DNA of 64,000 nucleotides from Gyromitra esculenta (taxonomy: Eukaryota > Ascomycota > Pezizomycetes > Pezizales > Discinaceae). The notes beneath the pieces were generated by a model. It searched no databases and was not told the DNA's origin. It saw nothing but the letters and a program-made list of their open reading frames with translations. Location: NCBI GenBank assembly GCA_038503075.1, contig JBCAML010000022.1:248001-312000 (forward strand). Reading direction: 5' to 3'. Each line of letters starts with the position of its first letter. Within the stretch, counting starts at the first letter, position 1. Both the position numbers and the translations under genes were made by a program. Below, piece after piece: positions 1 to 11,076 of this stretch.

Positions 1-52
1 AGAAACTACGAAGCTAGAAATTTCTTTCCGGCGTACTGAAAATAAAGCACAA

Positions 53-343
53 ATGCAGCGGAATACTACGAACCCTCTCGGTAGCGGCATTGAAGCAATA
101 AAACTCCAAGTGGATGCTCATATCATTCGTGTGGAGAGTGGTTATCGAACCCAAGATGATTACGACTCTCAGCGCTCCCTCAGCGAGCAAGTTCAATCAC
201 TCAAGTTCGAAGTTGAAGCAGCTCGGGGTGAGCAGCCAATGGATGTTGAAATCTTGCGGGCGGTAAGGAAGATAGAAATTAATCTCATGAAGACGGGTGA
301 GATTTTGTACTTGAGGGTTCCGTCCGAGTTGAGCCTGGATTAA
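53..343 (+). CDS. Hypothetical small ORF, 96 codons
   Basis: An open frame from ATG to stop at the left edge. The peptide is hydrophilic, with no signal peptide, membrane segment or motif that I recognise. Composition in the middle suggests a possible short helical or coiled stretch. It could be the last exon of a gene that starts outside the window, or a chance ORF. No codon or splice evidence decides this, so confidence is low. Confidence 0.2.
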   Translation: MQRNTTNPLGSGIEAIKLQVDAHIIRVESGYRTQDDYDSQRSLSEQVQSLKFEVEAARGEQPMDVEILRAVRKIEINLMKTGEILYLRVPSELSLD

Positions 344-1130
344 GAACGTATGGAAAAAGATAGCATGGATGGTCGCGGGAGGGTGGTGATACTTGGGTAT
401 TGGAGAGAAGGGGCTTTTGATTGGCGAGAAAAATTCTTAGATTGGTTATTGGTATGGGTTTCGGGCTTTAGAAATGGTTTGGTGCATAAGGTGGTTTTTG
501 GGACTTGGTAGATTGTGTTACTTGATTTACGCGCATGTTTGGGAGTTATTCGGCGCAGAACTTAGACCTAATTGATACCTAATACAAAACTATGATTCAT
601 AATTGATATTTTGGTGGGCTTATGTCGTTCTTCGTATTATGCAAAGCCCCACTGTAGTCGAGTGCGTACTATCATGAATTAGAGATTTTCACCCAAATCA
701 ACCTTGGGATATTGTCTCCATATTCCAGACTAGGTGGATACACTCTCTAGCACCTCCGAAATCTTGACACTCTGGGTTCTTGGCAATTCCATGTCGAGGC
801 CTTAAGATCTGGTCTCAAAATCTATGTTGAAATACGTTAGCAGCCAGCGTCTATATATCGGTCGGCAAAATCTCAGTAGAACATAATAGAGGCATATGTC
901 ATTTCAGATTTAGCAATTGTGATGAGAATACCATTTACCAGTAGCATTGATGTCTGGGTGCTTAGCTGAAGGCTACATACATGTACATAGGTTCATCGTG
1001 TGAGACTGGATTTCTCGGAGGCTCAACAAATTCTGGCATAGACGACAAGCAGTGGTCCCTGATTAGATAAGGTTAGACTTTTAGATAAAAAACTGGAGTT
1101 TCTCTTACAAATTGATTGGGTCCGTTTCAT
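344..1130. other. Intergenic, no gene seen
   Basis: AT-rich sequence with frequent stops in all frames. I see no RNA gene or long repeat. It leads into the repeated promoter motif upstream of the P5C dehydrogenase gene. Confidence 0.5.
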
Positions 1131-1262
1131 GCTAAGCGCAGGTCGCTTCCCCTAAGTGCAGGTGTTTCCGCGAGTTGTTTCTGAAAGTGCGACTTGATCC
1201 CGTTCCGAATCCCCTAAGTGCAGTTGTTCCCGAATATTGTCAACGGCAACCCCTAAGTGCAA
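1131..1262 (+). promoter_or_regulatory. Repeated CCCCTAAGTGCA promoter motif
   Basis: The 12-mer CCCCTAAGTGCA occurs at 1149, 1211 and 1250. A degenerate copy (GCTAAGCGCA) lies at 1131. Each copy is followed within a few bases by a pyrimidine-rich TTCC or TCCC stretch. The array ends about 290 bp upstream of the P5C dehydrogenase ATG. CCCCT is also the core of the fungal stress-response element, but the longer shared 12-mer points to a specific site or a degenerate tandem repeat. Its role is inferred. Confidence 0.45.
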
Positions 1263-1519
1263 TTGCTCCCGAAACTTGTTGACAACGCCGGCGAGCCGTC
1301 ATTAGCCGTAGCACCCCGCGCTGCTGCAGACAACCCCACGAAGTCGATGGGCAGCTGCTCACGATCTTCGATTCATCTCGCCTTCCCTCTGAAACACTCT
1401 CGCGTGACAGCTAGTGGCAATCTTTCTTTTGTTTTCTCCGCACGGGTGGATTGGGTGGTCGTACGCGTGCTGATTTCCCCTCATAGCTTTCGTAGCTCCT
1501 ATACTTACCTACATGTACC

Positions 1520-1527
1520 TATATAAG
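1520..1527 (+). promoter_or_regulatory. TATA-like box of P5C dehydrogenase gene
   Basis: A TATATAAG-type string lies about 25-30 bp before the ATG at 1552. The upstream in-frame ATG at 1513 falls before this box, which favours 1552 as the start. The spacing to the ATG is short, so the true TATA box could be elsewhere. Confidence 0.35.
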
Positions 1528-1551
1528 CTCCCAACCCCGCCATCCGTAACG

Positions 1552-3541
1552 ATGTTTACCAGAGCTTTATCTACAAGAATACTTGGATCTGCTGTACCTG
1601 CTTCACAGAGATTTCGTCCATCAATTCATTCTACTTCCATCGCCATCTCCAGAACTACAGGTGTAAAGAAAGTAAACATGGCCACCTTTAAAGTACCCAA
1701 GGTTGAAAACGAGCCTAACGTATGATTCCATTTCTCCACTGCTGCTGCCTTCTGAACCGATAAAGAAGATGATAACTGCAATTACAAAGAGCCTAACGAG
1801 AACCAGAGACACTATGCCAAAGGATCTGCTGAGCGTGCAGCTCTTGACGCAGCCATCTCATCACTTCGCTCAAAAGCACCCATAAGTGTTCCTTTACATA
1901 TTAGCTCGGAGTCGATAATCACCGAATCTGTCATCCCCCAAAGTATCCCTTCCGCTCACGGAAAGACTCTCGCTTCCTCATCCCAGGCCTCTTCCGCTCA
2001 AGTCTCTGCTGCCATTGATGCTGCCCTTGCCGCAAAGCCAGAATGGGAGAACACGCCATTTGCAGATCGTGCAGCAATATTCCTCAAAGCTGCGGATCTA
2101 ATTGCGGGGAAATATCGGTATGACGTTATGGCTGCTACCATACTCGGACAGGGGAAGAATGCCTGGCAGGCAGAGATCGATGCGGCGGCAGAGTTGATAG
2201 ATTTCTTGAGATTTAATGTCGCATATGCCGAGGAACTATATGCCCAGCAACCACCAAAGAATTCACCGGGCGTTTGGAAGTAAGGCCCACTTACCTCGAT
2301 ATTTTATAGGCGAGTAATCAATCATGCTGATATTTTTCTACTTAATAGCCGTGTGGAATACCGTGCCCTTGAAGGTTTCGTTTACGCTATAACTCCCTTC
2401 AATTTCACTGCCATTGGCGGCAACCTCGCAGCTGCTCCGGCTCTCATGGGAAATGTCGTCATCTGGAAACCCTCTCCTTCGGCTGTTTACAGCAACTACC
2501 TCCTCCACAAAATCTTTCTGGAAGCCGGCCTTCCGCCGAACGTGATCCAATTCGTCCCAGGTGACGCTGAGCAAGTGACTAAAGTCGTTTTGGCACATAA
2601 GGAGTTCGCCTGTCTTCATTATACCGGCTCTACTGCTGTCTTCCGCCAATTGTACGGTAAAATTGCGGAGGGGGTTGTTGAGGGGAGGTTTAGAGGATAT
2701 CCAAGAATTGTTGGCGAAACCGGTGGGAAGAACTTTCACGTCGTTCATCCGTCTGCCGATCTTCGCAATGCTGTTGTCCAGACAGTACGTGGCGCTTTCG
2801 AGTACCAGGGCCAGAAATGCTCGGCTACCTCCAGAGCCTATGTCCCGCAATCCCTAGCGAAAGAGTTCCTCGCAGACGTTAAGGCCGAAGCCGAAGATCT
2901 TAAGGTCGGCGCTCCAGATGAGGGGTTTGATAACTTTATTGGCCCCGTGATTCACCGCGCATCATTCGATAAACTCAAATCTTGCATTGATGCATCCAAC
3001 AAAGATTCATCACTGGAACTCCTTACCGGTGGAAAGTATGACGACAGCAAGGGATTCTATATCAATCCTACTGTATATGTCTCTAAAGACGCGAATCACG
3101 AACTTTTCAACAAGGAGCTGTTTGGCCCTATCCTCGTAGTTTATGTCTATCCAGATGCAGAATTTGAACAAACATTGAAATTAGTGGATGAGAGTGGTGG
3201 CGGTTACGCACTGACAGGAAGCATATTTGCAAATGACCGTGCCGCATTGAGGGTCGCTGAGAATAGGCTTAAGAATTCTGCAGGAAATTTCTATTTGAGT
3301 ACGTCACCCTTTCTGTCAGCTTATAGTGTGATATTTTGCATGATCTCACTGACACTACGTTCTAGATTGCAAATCCACCGGGGCAGTTGTTGGACAACAG
3401 CCTTTTGGTGGAGCAAGAGCGAGCGGAACAAACGATAAGGCTGGTAGCATGGGTTTGCTGACGAGGTTCGTCAGTGCTAGATCGATAAAAGAGGAATTTG
3501 TACCTACAGAAAAGGTCATCTACCCTAGTAACGAGGTTTAG
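1552..3541 (+). CDS. PUT2: Delta-1-pyrroline-5-carboxylate dehydrogenase, mitochondrial
   Basis: The enzyme oxidises P5C/glutamate semialdehyde to glutamate with NAD+, the second step of proline catabolism in the mitochondrial matrix. I infer four exons: 1552-1719, 1807-2279, 2349-3298 and 3366-3541. They splice in frame to 588 residues, normal for the family. The N-terminus is Arg/Ser-rich with few acidic residues, like a presequence. Visible aldehyde dehydrogenase signatures are the PFNFTAIGG stretch, the ETGGKN glutamate motif and the nucleophile Cys in GQKCSAT. The C-terminal VVGQQPFGGARASGT block is diagnostic of P5CDH. Intron 1 has CTAAC close to a CAG acceptor. An alternative acceptor at 1800 would add two residues. 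The repeated 12-mer upstream is the only regulatory candidate I see. Confidence 0.95.
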
Positions 3542-4500
3542 GAGAGTGAGGATACGCATCCCGAAAATGGGAGACATTAGCATAGTTTAGGTTTTAGTCA
3601 TTCGTGTAAATAGCCTTTAATGATGAGGGTTTTAATCAAAACATCGTTACGTAGGATCACTCGGGGTTTCCGGCTGACATAGCTTAAAGAGCTCGATTGT
3701 TATTCTGAAGCCATTTGAGCTCTCTCCGATCTCCATTGCCTGCAGTTGGTATACTATATAGCAACAAGCTGCGTGAGAGGGACTGGGCACGAGACTGGCA
3801 AGTCCCTAGAATTACTTGTATTACTTGTACCTTCGGAGAATCGGCGACCATAGAAGGGATCTGAGGTCCTCCGTTTCGGCCTATTTTGGCTTCAGAGCCT
3901 TCGATGTGAAGGATCTACGAGCTTGGACTTAGGAACGAAACTAGAAATCACCAGGCAAAGGAAAATCAGAAGTTGTATCTATAGTTCAATCGCCCTATAA
4001 GGGTTCACTCCGGGCGAAAATCCATACCCTTGTAGGGCAGATACCTTTATAAGCCGAACCCTTATAGGGCGATTGAACTCTATCACGTTTCACTGAAACA
4101 TATGGGGAACCGTTCGCGGAAGCAAACAAAGAAATCCAATTTCTAAAAGAAAATACAAACCAACGAACAAGAACAAAAGGATAAAGAATTTGATAACCAC
4201 AACAAGCGAAATTTGAATTGGCGCTGAGGCTACTAGCAAGAATTTAACCAATTTTGATACAACACCGCTCAACCTAACGCGAAACAAGGCTAACTTCGCT
4301 GGTAGGCAACCGCACTACAGGTACCACATTCTTATCCAATGGATTGGTGTTTCATAGAATGGAAGACTAACGGAAATATATAAAGGTACATCTCTTCCTG
4401 GCGCTTACTTGGTGCACGAGCGAGCCCCAGCGAAAGCGTTAAACACCCCAAAGCCACCCGCCACCGAGCTTCAGTACCCAAGGCTCTGGAAACCGCAGCA
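3542..4500. other. Intergenic with a palindromic repeat
   Basis: No coding sequence is supported. It contains the 97-bp inverted-repeat unit listed separately. A pyrimidine-rich stretch precedes the next gene. Confidence 0.5.
3984..4080. repeat. Inverted repeat, 24-bp perfect arms
   Basis: The arms at 3984-4007 and 4057-4080 are perfect reverse complements and enclose a 49-bp loop. The loop contains further GGGTAT and AGGGC echoes of the arms. It resembles a small MITE or an extruding palindrome. I find no obvious target duplication. Confidence 0.75.
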
Positions 4501-5196
4501 ATGGCTTCTCCTACCGCCACTCCTCCAATTACCAAAATCCCTCCTGAGAGCAACTCCTCTCCCATCGATATCCCTCAGCTACTAAACTCCCATGTCGACC
4601 TCAGTCCCAGGCAGCAGTCTGCCCTCTTCACGGAAACCTACACTACTCGCCTCAAGACAGTAGAAGACATCATAGCTGCCACCACAAACCCCCGAGCTGC
4701 CCGTCGTGTTTCCAACTTCCTCGAAGTCGCCAATGAAGCTATACAATCTATCTCTAAGCTCAAATTCTTAATCATTGATGCAAACAACCCCAAGAAAATC
4801 CCGGGACGCAAAGAGGAGGATGCAATTGATTTAGCTTATTTATTTGCTGTTACGGAACTGAATAAGATGTATGTCATCTTGGGAAGTGGTGGGGTGTGGC
4901 ATGAGACTGCGCCGGGGATTGCGAGTCAGGAGTTGGCTGGTGGGGTGGCAAGGTATTTGGATTATGTTAAGCGTGAGCATAAACCAACGCATTACTTGAG
5001 TGATGACGATGACGATGGCGAAAGTGAAGATGAAGATGAAGATGAAGACGATGAGGATAAAGATGACGATGACGATGATAAAGACGATGAAGGTGAAGAC
5101 GGTGGTGATGATACTGAGAAGATTGAAGTAGTGCTAGAGATTGAAGAGCTCTCGGAGCCCGAGGGCCTGGAACATCTGAAAATACAAGACGCGTGA
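4501..5196 (+). CDS. Unknown protein with long acidic tail
   Basis: A single-exon frame of 231 codons. Residues 1-25 are Pro/Thr/Ser-rich. Residues about 30-160 look like a folded, mostly helical domain. From about residue 165 the sequence is almost pure Asp/Glu with some Lys, from GAT/GAC/GAA repeats, and it ends in a short Glu/Leu segment. There is no signal peptide or membrane segment. Such acidic tails occur in histone-binding and nucleolar proteins, but I do not recognise the N-terminal domain and assign no function. The Ser-rich and His/Arg-rich ORFs on the opposite strand are shadows of the acidic repeat. Confidence 0.7.
   Translation: MASPTATPPITKIPPESNSSPIDIPQLLNSHVDLSPRQQSALFTETYTTRLKTVEDIIAATTNPRAARRVSNFLEVANEAIQSISKLKFLIIDANNPKKIPGRKEEDAIDLAYLFAVTELNKMYVILGSGGVWHETAPGIASQELAGGVARYLDYVKREHKPTHYLSDDDDDGESEDEDEDEDDEDKDDDDDDKDDEGEDGGDDTEKIEVVLEIEELSEPEGLEHLKIQDA
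4999..5115. repeat. GAT/GAC/GAA trinucleotide-rich tract
   Basis: Imperfect trinucleotide repeats encode the acidic tail of the gene at 4501-5196. Such tracts often vary in length between strains. Confidence 0.7.
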
Positions 5197-7151
5197 TAGG
5201 CATTCAGAGAATGGACGGTTTGCATTCTTAATTCTTACCGTCCATTATTTTCTTTACTACTCGTGTTAATCTCGCCGTCCTCATTATTTTGTTTTGTTAT
5301 AAATTTCGACAGGTTTGATAAACCAAAAAATAAAAGAAAGAGCGTGTAGAGTAGGACGGTTCCGTTTCGCCTCCTTTTCTCACCAGGGGGGGTTTCAACA
5401 CTAGTTCTTTGACTTCTACGCGTCACTTTTGCCCGCCGCTTTCTTGCGTCGTTCAACTAGCCTTGGCTGTTGCATCACGGTAAGTTGTTCGCCGTCTTTA
5501 TTTGAATCTTGACCGGATGTTTGATCTTGCGTTTGCTTTGGTCTCTTTATCGTGAGTTTAAGCCACCCGAATTGATTCTCTTGGTGAAACTGGTGCCTTT
5601 GGCGTTCTAGTGTCTGAATATTGCGATAGTGGTAGTTTTTATTCTGCCTAGAGACAGTTTTGTGCAACATCCCCTGGAAGCTAAGCCCACTTATTCATAA
5701 CCTCGAGAATTGCTAAGCCATTACAAACATTCTATGAACAAAAACTCACAGATCTAGCCTGTGATCAGCCCTACCATACTGAGGAAGTTATGGTTCTGCT
5801 ATGTGCATGAATGCATGTCGAGTGATGTGCAGTGTTCAGATCTGAACGTCATATTTCTGAGGCGTTTAGATCTTCCTAATCTCTAGATCGAGGATCTGGC
5901 GCCCTGGCGCCTTAACAACGAGGCTTAGCTACATGTAGCTTTAGGCTGCATTGCTACTCTAACGTGAGCGCACAGACGAGGCACTGCGTCTGCATATTCC
6001 CTCATAAAAGTTGCCACAGATCATATATTTATGTGAATTAGTGTGGACCCTCTAGATCGTGGGGGCGAGGAATCGTTGAACTTTCCGTGTTCACAGCCCT
6101 CTTTCTTTCGTTCGTCTCTCACTCGTGCTAGGTCACAAGCTGTCAACAAATCTACCTAGAACCTATCTCCTGTCACTGTTTAGCAGACTGTAGCTCATTC
6201 GTGTTATTTGCATTGCGAATAGAGAAGTCACATATCCATCGGCTTTTTTTTTCATAGGCCTATCCTGTCGCTCAGGTGAGAAGAATGGCAACCAAAACCA
6301 TCCTTTTGCGCTATTCACACAAGAAATGGAAAAGCAATCATTTTTCCTTCTGCCGATCTCCATGCAGCCGTCTATCATCAAATAGGAGCGATAGTTAAAC
6401 GAGCACTATCAATCCAGCTGGAACTGGTTTTCGTCTCTGAGGTTAGACGCACGCAGTTGTCCTCGAGTTAGCAGAGATCGGTCATTAGGCGCCTCCCAAG
6501 CTGAACCCCTTGCTTGCCAGAGGTTCTAGCCTGGTACTGAGGGCACTATATATCTCGCCTCCGCGCAAAAATTTCGAAGTTTTTAAGAGCCGCCACGAAC
6601 GGGAAGGAATTACGATTAGGCTTCCTAGAGATAGGAACCACGCCAGAACCATCGCAATCAGATAAGCGACCTCAGTGTCTCGAGTGACTTTCCATGACTT
6701 TCCTACTTCGTGTTACTAGCTTATTTCGTAGCTTAGTAATTTGAGTTTACTAGAAGAACTCACCATAAAGTTTTACTGGCGAGGTTTGCGTTTTCGAAAC
6801 ATCAAGCAAAAACCCTAACCCTGTTGCGATCGGCAATGCTCCCAACACCAATTGTACGGTTTTGCGGTCAATGGAGTGTTGCGATTCCACGTGCATGAGG
6901 CTTGTGTTCATCGCAAAATGACGTACCATCTTACGACCATGGTGCCACAAGCTCACCTGACAGATGCTTGAGTCTGCGGGGAAGAGTTGATTCCCTTTCT
7001 GCTGCCCCAATTGAGGGGACAAAACAAGGAATAGGTACATTTCGAGGATACTGTATAAAGAACTTCATTCCCATTTACTTTCTACCAAAGCTAATCACCT
7101 CATTGAGAAATAGTCATCCCCTCCAACGAAGAAATCACAAAAGTCGTTACA
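5197..7151. other. Long intergenic interval, no supported gene
   Basis: Only short ORFs are present, including two overlapping basic minus-strand frames at 5235-5670 that I could not join into a convincing gene. A further minus-strand frame at 6750-7040 has no recognisable domain. The last 100 bp should contain the promoter of the gene at 7152. Confidence 0.4.
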
Positions 7152-7655
7152 ATGGCCTCTGCAGAAACCTGCCCTCTCGGTGATGCCCATCCACCGAAAG
7201 AAGGATCTATCGCTGCCTTCGAAGCGCTCTTACCAGAGATCAAGACTGCTCTCGTTCATCTCCGTCACAAGCACGACAAACACGAGCCAGAATACTTCAT
7301 CACCGTCAAAGAGCTCTCTGATGCTGAGTTAACGAACTTTACTATCTCTGACTTGGAGTCTGTCAGGGTTGGCAAAAGTGACGCAAGTTAACCGTTCAAC
7401 CACAGTGTGAGCAGAAAGAAAGCTAACTAGATTCGGAACAAACAGTATGGATTGCACGTATTCGGGAAAATAAAATTGAAAAGTACGAACGGCGGGTACA
7501 TACATGTTCGCATATTCGTTGGAGGTGGGGGAGATGCTGGGGAGAAGACATACAAGCTGCACGGAATCTATTCGGGAGAAATTGATGGGCCTATGGAGAG
7601 GAGGTATAGGGTGATTCTGAGTAAGAGTGATGTGCTTGAATGGTTTAATGAGTAG
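7152..7655 (+). CDS. Small unknown protein, two exons; possibly cystatin-like
   Basis: The ATG at 7152 opens exon 1 (to 7367). A GT-AG intron of 63 nt with CTAACTAG at its end leads to exon 2 (7431-7655). The product is 146 residues. There is no signal peptide or membrane helix. The C-terminal part has a YIHVRIF strand, a Gly-rich turn, then YKLHGI, and ends in a LEWF-like tail. This spacing resembles the last strands of stefin/cystatin folds, but the conserved central motif is not clear, so this is only a weak structural suggestion. The donor (GTTGGC) is atypical, and a different splice choice would change residues around 72. Confidence 0.6.
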
Positions 7656-8007
7656 CTAGCTATAGTGTCATCATTTTTCCGTTGTTTCAATATACCCGTG
7701 TTACTTTTTATGATTGCGTGATGAAATATCTAAGATCTGTGTCGCTCCCGAGAAAAATTCCACCATTACTAGACAGTTAGGTTACTAGTGGATATTTCGA
7801 TGCTAGAGATGCTACTTATGAAACTCTATGTGCTTTTGAGCGAATATAAGGTCCTCTGTTTCATCGATATTCTAAGTAGCAACAAATATCAACCTCAATA
7901 GCTTGAAGTAAAGCCTAGTAACAAGTCCCCTCGATTTCTAGCATAAAAAATCAAAAATTAAATAACCATACTCAGCATCCCCAACTCCACGGCTGTTGCA
8001 TTTACCA
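7656..8007. other. Intergenic, nothing recognised
   Basis: AT-rich with no open frames of note. It separates the convergent 7152 gene and the minus-strand remnant at 8008-8288. Confidence 0.5.
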
Positions 8008-8288
8008 TTACGCCTTGCCCAGCATCTTATTGATTTCCTGCGCATCTGCCTTTTTAACTTTTAGCTACAAATCCTTGATCAATCACCCGAATAGCTGGTA
8101 GAAACAACTTACATAAAGAACCTATGCATTTACTTTAATCGAAACTACCTGTCCCTCGTCGTCCACCTATATCATATTTTAGCTCATAGCCCCAGAGTGT
8201 GTGAATAGAGTAACTGGACATACCTTCTTCTCAGCACTGGCTATCCCATAGTGATTATAAATATAGCCGCAAACTGATTAGTAGCCAT
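8008..8288 (-). pseudogene. Decayed small intron-containing gene
   Basis: Reading the minus strand from the ATG at 8288 gives a start like MATNQFAA. One extra T then breaks the frame; past it, YNHYGIASAEKK continues up to a GTATGT donor. A second exon-like piece encodes VDDEGQ and VSIKVNA and runs into a TAG. After a GTAAGT...TAG intron, the terminal piece encodes KKADAQEINKMLGKA and a stop. The alternation of plausible exons, consensus splice sites and two lesions suggests a recently dead small gene. I do not recognise the family. Confidence 0.4.
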
Positions 8289-9129
8289 CTTTGCCGGAGG
8301 TGAGTCGATAACGTAAATCACGATGCTAGGGCTTTGGTAATAGAGAAGTTCGACGTTTTGTTTGTGGTAAGCTTAAGGAGGACTGGTTTTTGGCTTCTGG
8401 TTGTACTTGTTTAAAGAGGATTTGGCGACGATGTTAGCTATGAGTTCTTCTGCGCAGGTATATGTACCTTTGTACCCTGGCTAAACTTAAGCGCGAAGAT
8501 AGGTGTTATTAGTGTGCGGGGAAGGTAGTCGAAAATTAGGGTTGGGGCCTCTCAGCTACAATTATAAAGTTGGTGACGGAAAATAAGTGATACATTTCAG
8601 CTCAGAAAATTACGCTTGTTCTAGTGAAAACGGTTCCCGAAGACAGAATGGGTTACAGTGATCTAGAGGTTCAGATGAGGAACAAAACTATAAATCCTCG
8701 ATAGTTATTAATAGCTGTGGCAAGGTCATCGAACTTGAACTCATCATTCTATCTAGGTCACGGCACCGCTCCCACGCCGGACAGTCTAGTGCTAGTAGCA
8801 GTGCTTTTACCAGGATATATCGGCCTTTCTCCCGTTCCTATCTCCGTTTCTATTCCATTACACACAGTCGTTTTCGTTTTCAATTAATGATACCAAAAAA
8901 ACATGGCTCGCTACGTATACTGGTGTGCTTGAAACGGGCTACCAAAGCTTTAGGGTACATACATTTTGCTGGTGGCAACTTTTGATTAGTCCTGACTCAG
9001 CTATATTGAATGATCTATTCGCCCCGTTTCCGGGTTTTTGCGGCGTTTCCCAGACATATGTTAGGCCAAGCGATCTTATGGTAACATCGTTTCAGAATAT
9101 AAAGTTACTAAAAACTCGGATGTGGTACC
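8289..9129. other. Intergenic, no gene seen
   Basis: No supported gene. The frame at 8925-9242 runs into the inverted repeat at 9130 and has no recognisable domain, so I leave it out. Confidence 0.45.
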
Positions 9130-9233
9130 GTACTCATGTCGCCGACAACCGACTGAATCACGTGACCGTATATGGCAAATTCACCACCAAAACCAGGCCA
9201 CGTGATTTAGTCGGTTGTCGACGACATGAGTAC
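9130..9233. repeat. MITE-like hairpin, 35-bp arms
   Basis: The arms at 9130-9164 and 9199-9233 are reverse complements with two mismatches. They begin GTACTCATGTCG and contain CACGTG at the inner end. The loop is 34 bp. It is not the same sequence as the three-copy hairpin family at 10830, 14211 and 63289. No clear target duplication. Confidence 0.75.
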
Positions 9234-10829
9234 AACAGCTGATAAGATGACAAGCCAAGAATAGCGGGCATGATATAGATACCAACACGTATATAAGCGA
9301 GCGTACCACACCTAAAAAAACCAAAAAACCCCCCCCCTTGCCTTGCTGACGATCTGAACCCAGAATGTAGGAACCCAAGAAATCAGCTTAATCCAAACTT
9401 GAGTTAACATTTAAGGACACCCTACTACAAAATTGTTTGGTATTGGACTAAAAGATCTACGGTTTCGGTCATGGTCAAACAAGAAGTTTCAGCGTTTTAA
9501 AAACAATCACCCTATGGATAATTCGTGGCCTGAATTCTTTTCTCGAAGGAGTTTCTACATTCTTTCAATAGAAATATATTTGCACCCATTCCATATTGGA
9601 GAAGTATGTACAATACATACAGCCTCGATTTTGGAGTTGAAATGAGGTTTGAGGCAGGGGTTAAGACCAATGCTTTTTTCACTCGAGGAGGCTGGGACAC
9701 TTATTATTATTATTATTATTTTCCCGAGAAACCCTGAATTCGGGGCCCCCGAAGACCGTATCTAAGGTTAGATGTATCTCAATGGAGAGGTTATGTAAGG
9801 GCTTCTTGATTCCCCGAGTAACTTGGCTGGATGCGAATGCCGAAACACATTTTAACCGCGGCCATATGTTGCTGCGTACAGTTCGGCTAATGCTAGGGCC
9901 CCAAGCACGATTGAGGGGCTTCTGTTATACTATTTCAGTTACTTTAGGGTTGAGTAGGTATGGTTTTCCATGACTTAATCAGCTACCTGTAGTCCATATC
10001 GGGAGTTGACTGATACTACGTACGGTAAATTTTAATACGATTTCTCCATGCTGCTCAGGTACCAACACTAGATATCTCAGTCTGGGCTGCTGGTTATTTA
10101 TTGCTTTAAATTTGTTTCCCCATGTTTCATCCGTAACACTTTCGCAAATTTAAACGACGAGGTATTCCGGTCACGGGAATGGATAATCGATCATTATTCA
10201 GTAAACTCTGTAGATCTGTGGGATAACCTATCGGAAGCTACAGGACTCGGAATAAGGAAGGATAGTAATCACTGGAGAATTACAACAGGAGAAAGGGTAC
10301 CACCCCGGATCCTATATACTGTGGATTTGATCTTTAAGTCTCTCTTGGCCCTGCCCATTGCGATTTGTATGCGGCCTTGGCAGCGACTGTTTCCCATAGA
10401 GACTAGCATTAATACAATACGAACCGTACTCACAAAATGGATAACATATCCACCTTATAGGTCAAACAAAAAAAGCCTCAGTTTCAGCTCGCATTCAAAT
10501 ACATACGATTCAGTGAATTTTCTATACTGTCGACAGCGATTTTCAAAACTGATGTGTGTTTGACCTTTACTTTAAATTTATGTGCACGAACGGAAAAAGA
10601 TAAACACCAACACTAGAAGGAATACTGATCCTGATACATAAGATCTTTCACTCTTCCTGTTGAACAGCTTCGTTGACACTTCTAATCTAGCACTTCTTAT
10701 ATATAAATACGACTAGCCGAAATTTCACTCTTGTGAGTTTACCTTGACAGCACTTAGCCACCAATATACGAAAGTACATCCTATCTCAGTCCATGATTTT
10801 AGGATTGGCTGGGACGGGAAATATATGCA
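9234..10829. other. Intergenic, no gene seen
   Basis: Contains a C10 homopolymer near 9330 and a TTA microsatellite at 9700-9720. The short ORFs lack recognisable content. Confidence 0.45.
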
Positions 10830-10964
10830 GGTACTCATGATCCAGGGTAAGAACCTGAAAACATGGGTGGTGAATTTGTATAGCGAAATATCCGTGCACC
10901 ACTCTATAGCATACAAAGCCATACACCTTATGTTTTTAGGTTCTTACCCTGGATTACGAGTATT
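10830..10964. repeat. Hairpin repeat family, copy 1
   Basis: Terminal arms of about 33 bp with few mismatches (outer GGTACTCATGATCC, inner AAGAACCTGAAAACAT) continue as a weaker stem towards the centre. It aligns with the elements at 14211-14337 and 63289-63430: the order GGTACT, then AAGAAC, then GGAAACA-like, then GGGTG, then TTTGTAT is shared. It is a non-coding MITE-like unit of about 130 bp. Confidence 0.65.
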
Positions 10965-11000
10965 AGGGGCTAAAATGCCAAGACAGACTTTGAACAGGGA

Positions 11001-11042
11001 TGACGCGCAACGCGTCTCCCGAGCTAATTTTCTACGACGCGA
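11001..11042. promoter_or_regulatory. MCB-like ACGCG cluster before CENP-S gene
   Basis: A palindromic GACGCGCAACGCGTC (11002-11016) contains ACGCGT at 11010-11015, and a second ACGCGA lies at 11037. These lie 35-75 bp upstream of the CENP-S ATG. ACGCGT is the Mlu1 cell-cycle box bound by MBF in yeasts and is common before DNA-replication and chromosome genes. Function here is inferred from motif and position. Confidence 0.4.
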
Positions 11043-11076
11043 GAAACTCACCTCATCCCTCAGCACTACTACCTCC

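Noticed and set aside
4967..5225. Ser-rich and His/Arg-rich ORFs on the minus strand
   Set aside because: They are the antisense readings of the GAT/GAC repeat encoding the acidic tail and have no independent support.
5235..5670. Two basic minus-strand frames as a possible gene
   Set aside because: They overlap in different frames with no convincing splice sites and no recognisable domain.
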